From Methylocaldum sp. 14B (lineage in GTDB: Bacteria; Pseudomonadota; Gammaproteobacteria; Methylococcales; Methylococcaceae), in the NCBI RefSeq assembly GCF_002005105.1, contig NZ_MSCV01000034.1:1-64000 (forward strand): a DNA stretch of 64,000 nucleotides, read 5' to 3'. The notes beneath the pieces were generated by a model, which saw only the letters and a program-made list of their open reading frames with translations, was not told the origin of the DNA and ran no database searches. Positions 45,348 through 55,292 of the stretch are shown here, piece after piece (positions within the stretch are counted from its first letter, which is position 1; every line of letters starts with the position of its first letter). Both the position numbers and the translations under genes were made by a program.

Positions 45348-46291
45348 GCCTGTTCTCTCAATGCCGCAAGCAGACCGGAGAAATCCGCAGGGAGTGGCGA
45401 CTGCCACTCCGTGTACTCACCGGTTGCGGGGTGAATGATCCCGAGCTTTTCGGCATGCAAGGCCTGTCTTTTGAAATTTCGGATGACTGTGATCAGCTCT
45501 TCGCTCGCGCCGGCCGGTATCTTGAGCCGACCGCCGTACACCGGATCGCCGACCAGCGGATGATGGATATGGGCCATATGGACGCGAATCTGATGGGTAC
45601 GCCCGGTTTCGAGCTTTACCCGAAGCAGGGTGTGGTGGGGGAAGCGCTCGGCGATGCGGTAATGAGTGACGGCAGGCTTGCCTTCCTCGCGGACGGCGAA
45701 GCGCTTCCGATCGGTGCGATGCCGGCCGATCGGCTCGTCCACTGTTCCGCCGGCGGTGATGGCACCCTGCACCAAGGCCAGGTATTCCCGATGCACGGTC
45801 CGAGTCTGGAGCTGCTCCACCAGCGATTTGTGCGCGGACAAGGTCTTGGCGGCCATCAACAATCCGCTGGTATCCTTGTCCAGCCTGTGAACGATACCGC
45901 AACGCGGAATACCGGCCAGCCCAGGGGCATGATGCAGCAAAGCATTTTGCAGAGTTCCGTCACGATGGCCGGCCGCCGGGTGCACGACCAGACCCGCGGG
46001 CTTGTCGATGATCAGGACCGCGTCGTCCTCGTAAAGGATCGCAAGTGGGATATCCTGGCTCTCGACGGCCGTGGTCTCCTCGACTTCAGCATGCAGGACC
46101 ACCCGTTCGCCGCCCAGAATCCGGTGCTTCGGAGACAAAACGGCCCCATCGACTCGGGCAGCCCCGTTTTTGATCCAGCTTTGCAGACGATTTCTGGAAA
46201 AATCCGGAAACAGTTCGCTTAGAGCTTGATCCAGGCGACGGCCGGCTAGCGATGGAGGAATTTCGGCGGTAAGAACGCGGGTGGAATTCAC
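45344..46291 (-). CDS. rluD: 23S rRNA pseudouridine synthase RluD
   Basis: 315 aa from a GTG start. N-terminal S4 domain (about 15-75: RRLDQALSELFPDFSRNRLQSWIKNGAARVDG), then the catalytic domain with HRLDKDTSGLLMAAKT, whose Asp is the nucleophile, and LETGRTHQIRVHMAH. It makes pseudouridines at 1911/1915/1917 in helix 69. Divergent from bamD at 22 bases, the classic rluD-bamD head-to-head pair. The RluC alternative is less likely by context. Confidence 0.93.
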   Translation of the reverse strand: MNSTRVLTAEIPPSLAGRRLDQALSELFPDFSRNRLQSWIKNGAARVDGAVLSPKHRILGGERVVLHAEVEETTAVESQDIPLAILYEDDAVLIIDKPAGLVVHPAAGHRDGTLQNALLHHAPGLAGIPRCGIVHRLDKDTSGLLMAAKTLSAHKSLVEQLQTRTVHREYLALVQGAITAGGTVDEPIGRHRTDRKRFAVREEGKPAVTHYRIAERFPHHTLLRVKLETGRTHQIRVHMAHIHHPLVGDPVYGGRLKIPAGASEELITVIRNFKRQALHAEKLGIIHPATGEYTEWQSPLPADFSGLLAALREQA

Positions 46292-46312
46292 TTCTATGGG
46301 ATAGATAATTCA

Positions 46313-47194
46313 ATGTATACTGCGAGCGTTAAGACTGCCGCTCCTATCATGTCGTCTTTTTTCACTTTTTTTCGGCCTGTGCGCTTCGTTCTTTGGCCGC
46401 TCGCCTTTGCCATACTGCTATTCGGCTGTTCTACCACTCGCGAAGAAAGGGATGAATACGCCGACTGGACCGCGGAGCAGTTTTACACCGAGGCCAAAAA
46501 GGCGCTGACGGAAAAACGTTACGAAAAAGCGGTGAAATTATACGAGAAACTGGAAGCTCGTTATCCGTTCGGCAAATATGCGACTCAGGCGCAACTCGAC
46601 ATCGCCTACGCTTACTACAAAAACGACGAGCCCGATTCCGCTCTTGCCGCCACCGACCGCTTCATCAAGCTCAATCCGACTCACCCGAACGTCGATTACG
46701 CCTATTACCTCAGGGGCTTGGTCAATTATAACCGAGGCATAAGCTTTGTTGATCGTTTTCTGCCGACGGACTCGTCGCAGCGTGACCCTGGATCGGCTCG
46801 CGATGCCTACAGAGAATTCGAAGAACTGATTGCCAAGTTCCCCAAGAGCCGCTATGTGGACGACGCCAAGCAACGTATGGTGTCGTTAAGAAACAATCTG
46901 GCCATGTACGAGGTTCACGTTGCCGACTTTTACATGCGACGTGGGGCCTATCTTGCGGCGGCCAGGCGCTGCGCCGAAATCATTCGCAACTATCAGCGTA
47001 CTCCGGCCGTGCCCGTGGCTTTGCAGATCATGGAACAGGCCTACCGCAAGCTGGATATGAAGGAATTGGCCGACGATGCGGCTCGCGTCTACGCATTCAA
47101 TTATGCCCAAGGCGTTCCCGGCCAGGCTAAAGATCTGGTTTACGAGCCGTCTGCCATGGAGCGCTTGTGGAACTTTCTCGGTTTGGAAAAATAG
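46313..47194 (+). CDS. bamD: Outer membrane assembly lipoprotein BamD
   Basis: 293 aa from 46313 (an in-frame ATG at 46349 is possible). Signal peptide with lipobox LLFGC, lipid Cys39 (Cys27 from the second start). Tetratricopeptide-like repeats: EQFYTEAKKALTEKRYEKAVKLYEKLEARYPFGKYA and similar, with the conserved region YVDDAKQRMVSLRNNLAMYE. Essential partner of BamA, feeding beta-barrel proteins into the outer membrane. Divergent from rluD. Confidence 0.95.
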   Translation: MYTASVKTAAPIMSSFFTFFRPVRFVLWPLAFAILLFGCSTTREERDEYADWTAEQFYTEAKKALTEKRYEKAVKLYEKLEARYPFGKYATQAQLDIAYAYYKNDEPDSALAATDRFIKLNPTHPNVDYAYYLRGLVNYNRGISFVDRFLPTDSSQRDPGSARDAYREFEELIAKFPKSRYVDDAKQRMVSLRNNLAMYEVHVADFYMRRGAYLAAARRCAEIIRNYQRTPAVPVALQIMEQAYRKLDMKELADDAARVYAFNYAQGVPGQAKDLVYEPSAMERLWNFLGLEK

Positions 47195-47219
47195 GCTTCC
47201 GCTTCGTTCGGTGGATAGG

Positions 47220-48170
47220 ATGAGCTTCACAAGGATGAACACACCCTCCCCTAAAATTGAAAGCCAAAATATTCACGTATTGTGCGTTGGACACGCATCG
47301 TACGACCTCATCTTTTCCGTACCGCACCATCCTGAAGCGGACGAAAAAATCTTCGCCGAATCCCTGATGTCCTGCGGCGGCGGTCCGGCCGCGAACGCGG
47401 CCGTAACCGTAGCGCGTCTCGGCTATAACGCGGCTTTTGCCGGTTATTTGGGAAACGACCCCTATGGACAAATCCATTTCGAGGAATTGCAACGGGAGAA
47501 CGTGTCTACCGATCTCATCGTCCGCGGCGCGTCGCCCACGCCATTGTCCGCAATCCTGATAAAACCGGACGGCAAGCGGGCTCTGGTCAATTACAAGGGC
47601 GCCAGGGCGCCTTTGCCGGCGGACAGCATCGATTTTTCGGACGTTACGCCGAAAGTCATCTTGTTTGACGGGCACGAGCCCGCCCTCTCCGAACCATTGT
47701 GCGCCTGGGCGAAGTCCAGAAACATTCCCGCGGTCCTGGACGCCGGCTCTTTGCACAAGGGAACCGACGCGCTGATGTTCTCGGTGGACTTCCTGGTGTG
47801 CTCGGAAAAATTCGCGCGGCAATGGCTGGATGATGACGATCCGGCGCAGGCTTTGAATCGTTTGGCCGAACGCTCACCCGCAGTCGTCATAACCTTGGGC
47901 GAAAATGGGCTGATCTGGAAGAAGGGCGTCGAGTCGGGAAACCTCCCTGCATTTCCGGTAAAGGCCGTGGATACTACCGGAGCCGGCGATGCGTTTCACG
48001 GAGCATTCGCCGCCGCCCTTGCAAGCGGCCAAAATTGGCAGGATATCTTGCACTACGCCAGCGCCGCCGGCGCCCTTTGCTGTACCAAGGAGGGCGCGCG
48101 ACCAGGCATTCCCGATCGGGAAACGGTCGAACTGTTCTTGAAAAATCAGAAACAATCACCGAGTTATTGA
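47220..48170 (+). CDS. PfkB family carbohydrate/nucleoside kinase
   Basis: 316 aa from the ATG at 47220 with a GGTGGA ribosome site (another at 47235). GGGPAANAAVTVARLG, then DTTGAGDAFHGAFAAAL, the anion-hole and catalytic Asp signature. A Rossmann-like sugar kinase fold; the substrate (fructose, ribose, adenosine or 2-dehydro-3-deoxygluconate) is not evident. Follows bamD by 25 bases in the same direction; possibly co-transcribed. Confidence 0.85.
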   Translation: MSFTRMNTPSPKIESQNIHVLCVGHASYDLIFSVPHHPEADEKIFAESLMSCGGGPAANAAVTVARLGYNAAFAGYLGNDPYGQIHFEELQRENVSTDLIVRGASPTPLSAILIKPDGKRALVNYKGARAPLPADSIDFSDVTPKVILFDGHEPALSEPLCAWAKSRNIPAVLDAGSLHKGTDALMFSVDFLVCSEKFARQWLDDDDPAQALNRLAERSPAVVITLGENGLIWKKGVESGNLPAFPVKAVDTTGAGDAFHGAFAAALASGQNWQDILHYASAAGALCCTKEGARPGIPDRETVELFLKNQKQSPSY

Positions 48171-48372
48171 CATCGGACAACTTCCCTTTGAAGCTTATGG
48201 AATCTCGGGATACGTTCAGCCTTTCTCCATTACCGGGTATGAATGGGTGTATAGGCCGCCAATTTGGCTCCGTAGAGGGAGTCGATCATCAGTTCTTGAT
48301 CTTAGTGCCATTCGTTAAGCAGCTGATGTATTTAATAAGGAAATGGCACGAAGTGATGAACAGGTGTTTTCG

Positions 48373-48660
48373 ATGAATATCTACGTCGGCAATTTGTCCT
48401 ATCAAGTCACCAGCGAGGAATTGCGTGAAGCATTCGAACGCTTTGGCGAGGTTACCAGCGCGAACGTCGTGATGGATAAACTTACAGGTCGCTCCAAGGG
48501 CTTCGGCTTTGTAGAAATGTCGGATCGGGCTAGCGCTGAAGAGGCTATCAAGCAGCTAGATGGCGCCGATCTCAAGGGGCGTAATATCCGGGTAAACGAG
48601 GCACGCCCTCGCTCCGAAAGCCAGTCGAATTTTCCGCCTCGGCGCGCCCGGCACATTTGA
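48373..48660 (+). CDS. RRM-type RNA-binding protein
   Basis: 95 aa from the ATG at 48373. One RNA recognition motif: RNP2 IYVGNL (residues 3-8) and RNP1 KGFGFVEM (about 41-48), followed by a short basic, disordered tail (PRSESQSNFPPRRARHI) in place of the usual glycine-rich tail. This is the cyanobacterial/proteobacterial cold-inducible Rbp type that binds single-stranded RNA. The 5' gap from the kinase stop is 202 bp with no evident coding, so the mRNA may have a long leader. Confidence 0.9.
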   Translation: MNIYVGNLSYQVTSEELREAFERFGEVTSANVVMDKLTGRSKGFGFVEMSDRASAEEAIKQLDGADLKGRNIRVNEARPRSESQSNFPPRRARHI

Positions 48661-48665
48661 CGGCT

Positions 48666-48718
48666 AAAAACGCGCCGTCTCCACATTCCAACTCTTTGGA
48701 ACACGAGACGGCGTTTTA
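48666..48718 (+). terminator. Bidirectional terminator after RRM gene
   Basis: AAAAACGCGCCGTCTC (48666-48681) against GAGACGGCGTTTT (48705-48717), with an inner TTCCA/TGGAA dyad and A/T tracts at both ends. It lies 6 bases after the stop codon and can end transcription from both sides. Confidence 0.75.
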
Positions 48719-48811
48719 GCCCCGTTGCGGGCCGATCGTCCTGCGCCGCTAAATGTGCCCAGGAATCAATTTATTATCAAACGCGCATGAGCTGCGCGGC
48801 TTCACGGATAT

Positions 48812-50659
48812 TCAGTTAAGCCGCTCTACGAATCCGGCGTCGACTCTGCAACCACCCAGGTCCGGATAGTCGCGCAAATTCTGCAAATGATCGCGATAGA
48901 CCGGATGCTGGAAAGCAATGCGTTTGACCTTTCCGCCGTCAAACTCGAACTCCAGGGCTCCGCCTTTAGCCAAAGGACTCCCGATTCTTGTCGCAAAAAG
49001 CATAATCGCCAAGTTTTTGAGCGGTCGCCCCTGCTCGAATGCAGGTCGGGCGCAGCTCAAGGCATCAATCTGAAGTGCCGAAAAAACCTGAGCCAATTGC
49101 GCCGAGGTTGCTACAATCCCGGCCCCCGGCACGGCCGGAACATTCAATATCTGTTCGAGACCGAAATCCGCGAGATGGTTTTGTAGCAATACGGTGCCCG
49201 TCCCCTTTTCGTCGGACGCAATTAAAGGAAACAATTGACGCTCGGCCACCGCAGGGTCGGAGTTCGTCATCGCCGCGGTGAGTTGGCGCTCCAGGGAGCG
49301 AATGGCAGCGAAATAACTTTCTTTCTCTTGGGTCTGTTGCAAGATTCCTCGCCAATCCTCCTCGGAATTGACCGACAACCCCATTTTTTTCATCGTCTCA
49401 TAGTCTTCCGAGGCCAAGCATCCGCCGAAGCCCTTAGCCCGGTACTGCTGTAACTGGCTATTGGGAACAGTTCCGCTGAGAACTTGTTGCCCCGGCACGT
49501 TGTAGTTCCTCCAATCGGCGCTCTTATCCAAGAAGTAGTAAAGCACGGCATTGCGGTCGAATTTATTGAAGCCGAGATCTTTCATCACGACCTTGAGCTT
49601 CCGACAACTGCTCTCGACGTCCTTATAACTGTCCCAGTTCGGCTGAAGATTCGGGCGATCGGGATGATCCGCCTCGGCGATGTATTTCAACAAGGTCCCA
49701 TTCGCTGATCCCCCCTGCATTTTCGAGCGCCAAAGCTCTTCGAGAGAGAGATCTCTCGCATCCGGCAATCCGTCCGGATTGATCTTCATCAGGAGGGACG
49801 AGCGCAAGGCGCCATGGACCCTGACCTCGCCCAAAGCCTTTGCATCGGTGCCCAGGATTGCGACGGGACTGTCCGAAATCTCACGGATGACAAATCGGGT
49901 TTTATTGACGATGCCTCCCTGGTTGTTCAGCGTAATGGCCGCTGGGAGCGAATGTGTCTCACGCCTGCTTTGACTCCCTGAAGCATCTGCCTGCGTCATT
50001 TCCGCAGACCGATTCTCGTTATTCAGCATCCACCCCGAGGCAAGCTGCCCCACGAGGGCCACACCGGCTCCCGCTCCGGTGAGGGCCAGCACGCCACTCG
50101 CCGTGCCGACATCGCTCGCCAGCTTGGCGAAATCGACGTCGCTGTTCAAACTATTGACGAAACTGAAGTCGATTTGGGTGTCTTCGGCGGTATCGAGCCT
50201 CATCCAAGGCGTCAGATAAACTTTCTTGGCATTGAAGGTAAAGCTGCACTCTCCGGCCGCCGTCTGATAAACGAGCGCGGGCACTTCCTGGTAAAGCTTG
50301 AGCTTATCGTTTCTGATTTGGAATAAAAGTGCGGCCGAGGTACCGCCCTTCTGATAGCTTCTGCCGAAGTCCTGGCATGGCTGTCCGCGGCTTGCATCGC
50401 GCTCGAATTCGAATTCGGAAATCAGTTGAACATAGAAATCATCGCCCTGCACCGCAGACATGCCCGGCAAGGCGCGCAGTTCTGCCGATTCCGTCTCCGG
50501 ATAATCGATGGAAACCTCCCGCGTTCCGGCACACCCCGAGAGGATTAACACTCCCGCGGCGGCGAATCGAGTCAAACTGGAACGGAGGAGCACAAGACGT
50601 CGCAAAGCGATCAGCCTTCGTTCGAATACGAAGGTTCGTGGAATTGTCGATTTTGGCAT
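48812..50659 (-). CDS. Large orphan outer-surface lipoprotein
   Basis: 615 aa from the ATG at 50659. Basic n-region, hydrophobic stretch, lipobox ILSGC with lipid Cys43. After it come a beta-rich domain with TAAGECSFTFNAKKVYLTPW, a glycine-alanine helix TGAGAGVALVGQLASGW (about residues 198-214), and a C-terminal helical region with SCRKLKVVMKDLGF and cysteines. I do not recognise the family. No neighbour partner; 198 bases downstream of phoU on the same strand. It has the look of a periplasmic or surface-exposed lipoprotein. Confidence 0.75.
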   Translation of the reverse strand: MPKSTIPRTFVFERRLIALRRLVLLRSSLTRFAAAGVLILSGCAGTREVSIDYPETESAELRALPGMSAVQGDDFYVQLISEFEFERDASRGQPCQDFGRSYQKGGTSAALLFQIRNDKLKLYQEVPALVYQTAAGECSFTFNAKKVYLTPWMRLDTAEDTQIDFSFVNSLNSDVDFAKLASDVGTASGVLALTGAGAGVALVGQLASGWMLNNENRSAEMTQADASGSQSRRETHSLPAAITLNNQGGIVNKTRFVIREISDSPVAILGTDAKALGEVRVHGALRSSLLMKINPDGLPDARDLSLEELWRSKMQGGSANGTLLKYIAEADHPDRPNLQPNWDSYKDVESSCRKLKVVMKDLGFNKFDRNAVLYYFLDKSADWRNYNVPGQQVLSGTVPNSQLQQYRAKGFGGCLASEDYETMKKMGLSVNSEEDWRGILQQTQEKESYFAAIRSLERQLTAAMTNSDPAVAERQLFPLIASDEKGTGTVLLQNHLADFGLEQILNVPAVPGAGIVATSAQLAQVFSALQIDALSCARPAFEQGRPLKNLAIMLFATRIGSPLAKGGALEFEFDGGKVKRIAFQHPVYRDHLQNLRDYPDLGGCRVDAGFVERLN

Positions 50660-50857
50660 CTGTGTATATTGGCGCACACTACCGGCTTCGGTTAGCGCCA
50701 CCGGCCGAAAAACCGTAGTAATACGGGCGCGATCGCTAAAAGAAGATGAGGGTTAAGGCATGCGCTGCTTTAGAAAGAGTTGCGCTTCAGCATAGGACTA
50801 TACCGTGTCATTGCCGGCATATCCAGCCGACGGCGGTCTATCGCAATGGGCGAGCCA

Positions 50858-51550
50858 TCATGGACTTTGGTGCCTGACGTCTTTTCCCTTAATCTGAAAA
50901 ACGACATACTCGGCAAGATTCTGCGCATGGGCGCCGACACGCTCCAAGGCCTTGACGGCCAACACCGTGTTGATCGCGAAACCGATGTTTCGGGAATCCT
51001 CCATGATATAAGTCATCAACCGCCTTAAGCTCGCCTCGAACTCATCCTCGAACGCGCGGTGATGGGCGATGATGTCTCGGGCCGCGTCTTCATCGGACCG
51101 GTCGAACGCATCCAAAGCTTTTTCCAGCGCATCGACCGCCATTTGCCCCATGACGTGCACATCGCGCAGCAGATGCTCGTTCGGGTCGCTGGTATCGTTT
51201 CCATAGATTTGCAGGGCGATGTTCGCAACCCTCATCGCTTCGTCGCCGATACGTTCCAAATCGGTAACGCCCTTCGACACCGCCATGATCATCCGAAGAT
51301 CCCCGCCAACGGGGCAGCGGCGCGCAAGAACCTCCACAATAGTCCCATCGGTCTCCACTTCGAGAAGATCGAGCTCGTTCTCGCGCTGACCGATCTTGCT
51401 GGCCAACGCCATGTCTTTGGTCTTGATCGCCCGCAATGCATCCTTGAGCTGAGACAATGCCAACCCGCCCATTTCGACGATGCGGTAATGAAGCTGGCTC
51501 AACTCGCCGTCAAAGCGTTTGACGATGTGCCCTTCACCCTGAGTTGTCAT
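50858..51550 (-). CDS. phoU: Phosphate transport regulator PhoU
   Basis: 230 aa from the second ATG (51550), which has GGGAG 5 bases upstream; an ATG 12 bases earlier has none. Two PhoU repeats (about 18-105 and 120-215) with E/DxxxD metal-binding motifs such as ITDLERIGDEAMRVANIA and ALERVGAHAQNLAEYV. Dimeric cytoplasmic regulator that damps PstSCAB and PhoR signalling under phosphate sufficiency. Fifth gene of the pst operon. No phoB/phoR visible. Confidence 0.93.
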   Translation of the reverse strand: MTTQGEGHIVKRFDGELSQLHYRIVEMGGLALSQLKDALRAIKTKDMALASKIGQRENELDLLEVETDGTIVEVLARRCPVGGDLRMIMAVSKGVTDLERIGDEAMRVANIALQIYGNDTSDPNEHLLRDVHVMGQMAVDALEKALDAFDRSDEDAARDIIAHHRAFEDEFEASLRRLMTYIMEDSRNIGFAINTVLAVKALERVGAHAQNLAEYVVFQIKGKDVRHQSP

Positions 51551-51589
51551 CGCGTCTCCCATCTCGGTTCATGGCCGGATTCCGTTTCA

Positions 51590-52477
51590 TCAACCGAAAC
51601 GTCCGGTGATGTAATCCTCGGTCAACTGATGGCGGGGATTCGTAAAAATCTGCGCCGTTTCGCCCACTTCGATCAGCCGGCCGAGATGAAAATAGGCCGT
51701 CCGCTGCGAAACGCGCGCCGCCTGCTGCATGGAGTGCGTTACGATCGCGATCGTGTAATGCGAGCGAAGCTCGTCAATCAGTTGCTCGATCTTGGCCGTC
51801 GCGATCGGATCTAGCGCCGAGCACGGCTCATCCATCAGAATCACCTCGGGGTTGACCGCGATCGCCCTCGCGATGCAGAGCCTTTGCTGCTGTCCGCCCG
51901 ACAGGCTGGTCCCCGGCTGATGCAAATAATCCTTGACCTCGTCCCAAAGGCCCGCGCGCCTCAAGGACGTCTCCACCACTTCTTCGAGCTCCGCCTTCGA
52001 GGAAACCAAACCATGAATCCGCGGTCCGTAGGCCACGTTCTCGAAAATAGACTTCGGAAACGGATTGGGTTTTTGGAACACCATGCCGACTTGAGCGCGT
52101 AACGGCACCACATCGAGCGAGCCGTCGTAGATATCCTGACCGTCGAGTACGATTTGCCCCGTGACTCGGCACCCCGGGATGGTGTCGTTCATTCGGTTGA
52201 GACATCGGATAAAGGTCGACTTGCCGCATCCGGACGGCCCGATAAGCGCAATCACTTCATTGCGGCCGATATCGAGACCAACATCTTGAATGGCGTGCTT
52301 TTCACCGTAATAGACGTTTACGTTACGGCATACGATGCGTGAATTCGGTGAAGTAATTTCACCGACCGTGTGTGAATATTCCCGGTTGAAGGAAGCTTCC
52401 GAAATTCTTTCGCGGACTTTCATTCGTGGCGGCTCTCTGTGCGATACCGACGTCTTAAATTCCATAAATGAATTCAT
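51590..52477 (-). CDS. pstB: Phosphate ABC transporter ATPase PstB
   Basis: 295 aa; start uncertain between 52477 and internal ATGs at 52465 and 52423. Walker [20 protein letters not shown], signature [14 protein letters not shown], Walker [13 protein letters not shown], switch His in [12 protein letters not shown]. Energises phosphate import through PstCA. An N-terminal 45-residue extension before the usual [16 protein letters not shown] is typical of several gammaproteobacteria. Confidence 0.95.
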   Translation of the reverse strand: MNSFMEFKTSVSHREPPRMKVRERISEASFNREYSHTVGEITSPNSRIVCRNVNVYYGEKHAIQDVGLDIGRNEVIALIGPSGCGKSTFIRCLNRMNDTIPGCRVTGQIVLDGQDIYDGSLDVVPLRAQVGMVFQKPNPFPKSIFENVAYGPRIHGLVSSKAELEEVVETSLRRAGLWDEVKDYLHQPGTSLSGGQQQRLCIARAIAVNPEVILMDEPCSALDPIATAKIEQLIDELRSHYTIAIVTHSMQQAARVSQRTAYFHLGRLIEVGETAQIFTNPRHQLTEDYITGRFG

Positions 52478-52528
52478 ACCTCGACCTATTATCTTTCCGA
52501 CCGTTTGGTGAAAGCGCGTTCTTAGTGA

Positions 52529-53842
52529 TTACCAGCGTCGCTCAAAGCGCTTGCGGATATAAACCGCCAAGCCGTTCATAAAAATCAAAAACACCAGCAA
52601 AACCATGATGGCCGCCGATGTACGCTCGACAAAGGCACGCTCCGGACTATCGGCCCAAAGATAGATTTGCACCGGAAGAACCGTCGAAGGCTCCATGATG
52701 CTTTGGGGGACGTCGACAATGAACGCCACCATACCGATCATGAGGAGCGGAGCGCTTTCACCCAGCGCACGCGCCATGCCGATAATAGCCCCCGTCATCA
52801 TCCCGGGAACAGCCAATGGAAGAACGTGATGGAACACCATCTGCATCGGGGAAGCACCCACGCCCAGCGCAGCTTCCCGCACCGACGGCGGAACGGCCTT
52901 CAAAGCGGACCGTCCGGCAATGATGATAACGGGCAGGGTCATCAAGGTCAGCACCAAGCCGCCGACCAACGGCGACGATCGCGGCAGCCCGAAGAAGTTG
53001 ATGAATACCGCAAGCCCGAGCAAACCGAATACGATCGATGGAACCGCCGCCAGATTATTGATATTGACCTCGATGAGATCGGTCCAACGATTCCGCGGCG
53101 CGAACTCTTCCAAATAAATCGCCGCGGCCATGCCGATCGGTAGCGAGAGACTGAGGGTTACCAAGAGCGTAAACAAAGACCCCATCACGGCGCCCCATAT
53201 CCCCGCCAACTCCGGCTCCCGCGAGTCGCCCGACGTAAAGAAGGCCGTGTTGAACGATTTCTTGATACGGCCATCAGCCTCGAGCTTATCAATCCAGGCG
53301 ATTTGATTATCTTTGATGCGTCGCTCGCCCTCCGCTCCGGTCCGTCCCAACTGCCCTTTCACAAGCATGTCGGTATCGTCGTCGGCGGAAATCCACACCT
53401 TCTGAGTCTTGCCGATGAGCTCCGGGTTGGCCAAAACAAGGTCGCGGAGATCGTAGGAAGCGCCTGCACTCAAGAGGCTATAAAGCGCTCTCTTTGCCTG
53501 GCGCTCCTTCACGTCGAGGAACATCGAGCTCAGAGCGTTTTTCAAAAGCCGGTCATAATCCGCTTCCATGAGAGCGGACGGGTCGCGTCTACCGTCTGGA
53601 TCGATGAGTTGGGGATCGAAATAGACGTCCAGCGCTATCGACGTTTGCTGAAAGGCCGTATACCCCCTGGCGATGATGCTTCCGAATAGAAGGACCAAGA
53701 AACACAAACCGGCAACAATGGACAAGAGCCCATAAAGTCGGAAACGTTTCTCCGCCTGTCGCCGTTTTACCAGGCTAGCATGGACGACATCGATAGTCCG
53801 GTCGGAAGAAGAGCCCCCCGAAATCTCACAGATCTCATTCAT
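52529..53842 (-). CDS. pstA: Phosphate ABC transporter permease PstA
   Basis: 437 aa, longer than E. coli PstA (about 296). A first helix (about 38-60) is followed by a large periplasmic domain (about 62-210), then the six-helix permease core from 215 with the EAA loop VREAALGVGASPMQMVFHHVLPLAVPGM. It forms the channel with PstC. Start overlaps the pstC stop by 8 bases. The long loop is seen in Pseudomonas-type PstA. Confidence 0.93.
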   Translation of the reverse strand: MNEICEISGGSSSDRTIDVVHASLVKRRQAEKRFRLYGLLSIVAGLCFLVLLFGSIIARGYTAFQQTSIALDVYFDPQLIDPDGRRDPSALMEADYDRLLKNALSSMFLDVKERQAKRALYSLLSAGASYDLRDLVLANPELIGKTQKVWISADDDTDMLVKGQLGRTGAEGERRIKDNQIAWIDKLEADGRIKKSFNTAFFTSGDSREPELAGIWGAVMGSLFTLLVTLSLSLPIGMAAAIYLEEFAPRNRWTDLIEVNINNLAAVPSIVFGLLGLAVFINFFGLPRSSPLVGGLVLTLMTLPVIIIAGRSALKAVPPSVREAALGVGASPMQMVFHHVLPLAVPGMMTGAIIGMARALGESAPLLMIGMVAFIVDVPQSIMEPSTVLPVQIYLWADSPERAFVERTSAAIMVLLVFLIFMNGLAVYIRKRFERRW

Positions 53843-55214
53843 ACTGTTCCCGATACTTGCGCACGATATGCAGAGCGATGATGTTCAGCGCCAAGGTTGC
53901 CAAAAAGAGCACCAGTCCGAGAGCGAAAGCCGCCAAGGTTTTTGGACTGTCGAATTCCTGATCGCCAACCAGCAGGGTTACGATTTGGGTCGTGACGGTG
54001 GTGACAGCCGCCAGAGGATTAGCCGTGAGATTGGCCGTGAGCCCTGCCGCCATAACCACGATCATGGTTTCGCCAATGGCGCGTGACACCGCCAACAGAA
54101 CACCACCCACTATGCCTGGAAGCGCCGCCGGTATGATCACCTGCCTAATCGTCTCGGATTGGGTCGCACCTAATGCATAAGCGCCGTCGCGAAGCGATTG
54201 AGGCACGGCGTTGATGAAGTCATCGGAAAGCGACGACACGAACGGAATAATCATGATGCCCATGACCAACCCCGCAGCCAGCGCGCTTTCAGACGATACG
54301 TCCAGACCGATCCGCGCACCCAAATCGCGAACGAACGGGGCAACCACCAGCGCCGCGAAGAAGCCATAAACAACGGTAGGTATACCGGCAAGAATTTCCA
54401 GAAGCGGCTTGGCCGTGGCACGGAACCTGGAACTAGCGTATTCCGATAGATAAATGGCCGACAGCAAACCGATCGGAACCGCCACCAGCATTGCAATCAA
54501 GGAGATCAACAGAGTGCCTACGAACAGAGGCACGGCGCCGAAAGCCCCGGAAGAACCGACTTGATCCTCCCGGATAGCCATCTGCGGGCTCCAATCCAAG
54601 CCGAACAAAAATTCGGTAATGGGTACTTCTTTAAAAAAGCGGATCGATTCGAAAAGAACCGATAAAACGATGCCGATCGTCGTAAAAACGGCAAGGGTCG
54701 AGCAAACGATCAGAAAAACCGTTATCGATTTTTCCACGTGGTTCCGGGCTCGATGTTCTTTGCTGATTCGTTGGCGAGCGTAGGCGGCTCCGGTGATAGC
54801 CACGAAAGTGGCCAATACGCTCAGTAAACGATTACTCGTATCCTTGAGCCTAAGATAGTGATTTGCCGCAGCCTCGACGGCTGGCTCGATCTCCCCTGCA
54901 ACGGCGCCGCTTGCAACATTCCGAATATCGTTGACCAATAAGCCGATCCGATCCGGTGGGGCCGAGCTCAATTCTTCCGGGAGTGCCGAAACAACCAGTT
55001 GGATTACGATCGAATTTTCAAAGGCGGTCCATAAAAACAAGACCAATAACGCCGGAATTCCACACCAAAGCGCAGCATAATAGCCGTAATAACTCGGTAA
55101 CGAGTGAAGACTCCTGACCGTTCCACCGGCCACTTGTAGAGACCGCCGGCGACCGATGTGGTAGGCGGCCGCACTTAGCAATACAAGCAGGAACAGAAGT
55201 GTGGATTTCTGCAT
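53835..55214 (-). CDS. pstC: Phosphate ABC transporter permease PstC
   Basis: 459 aa, longer than the usual 320. Two N-terminal helices (about 3-20 and 45-72) and a periplasmic insertion (about 75-115) precede the permease core with helices from 130 on. EAA loop SLRDGAYALGATQSETIRQVIIPAALPGI. With PstA it forms the transmembrane path for phosphate. It is separated from pstS by a strong hairpin (55231-55265), which may reduce downstream expression relative to the binding protein. Confidence 0.93.
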   Translation of the reverse strand: MQKSTLLFLLVLLSAAAYHIGRRRSLQVAGGTVRSLHSLPSYYGYYAALWCGIPALLVLFLWTAFENSIVIQLVVSALPEELSSAPPDRIGLLVNDIRNVASGAVAGEIEPAVEAAANHYLRLKDTSNRLLSVLATFVAITGAAYARQRISKEHRARNHVEKSITVFLIVCSTLAVFTTIGIVLSVLFESIRFFKEVPITEFLFGLDWSPQMAIREDQVGSSGAFGAVPLFVGTLLISLIAMLVAVPIGLLSAIYLSEYASSRFRATAKPLLEILAGIPTVVYGFFAALVVAPFVRDLGARIGLDVSSESALAAGLVMGIMIIPFVSSLSDDFINAVPQSLRDGAYALGATQSETIRQVIIPAALPGIVGGVLLAVSRAIGETMIVVMAAGLTANLTANPLAAVTTVTTQIVTLLVGDQEFDSPKTLAAFALGLVLFLATLALNIIALHIVRKYREQYE

Positions 55215-55230
55215 TCTAAGGCAAGCCCTC

Positions 55231-55265
55231 GAAAAACAAGCGACCGGGATTGCAACCCGGTCGCT
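55231..55265 (-). terminator. Intercistronic terminator/attenuator between pstS and pstC
   Basis: Perfect 10-bp stem AGCGACCGGG/CCCGGTCGCT (55239-55248 with 55256-55265), 7-base loop, followed by GTTTTTC on the minus strand. It lies 28 bases after the pstS stop. It can lower pstCAB expression relative to pstS. Confidence 0.8.
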
Positions 55266-55292
55266 GAAATATCGCTTCTCGAATGACTTTCG

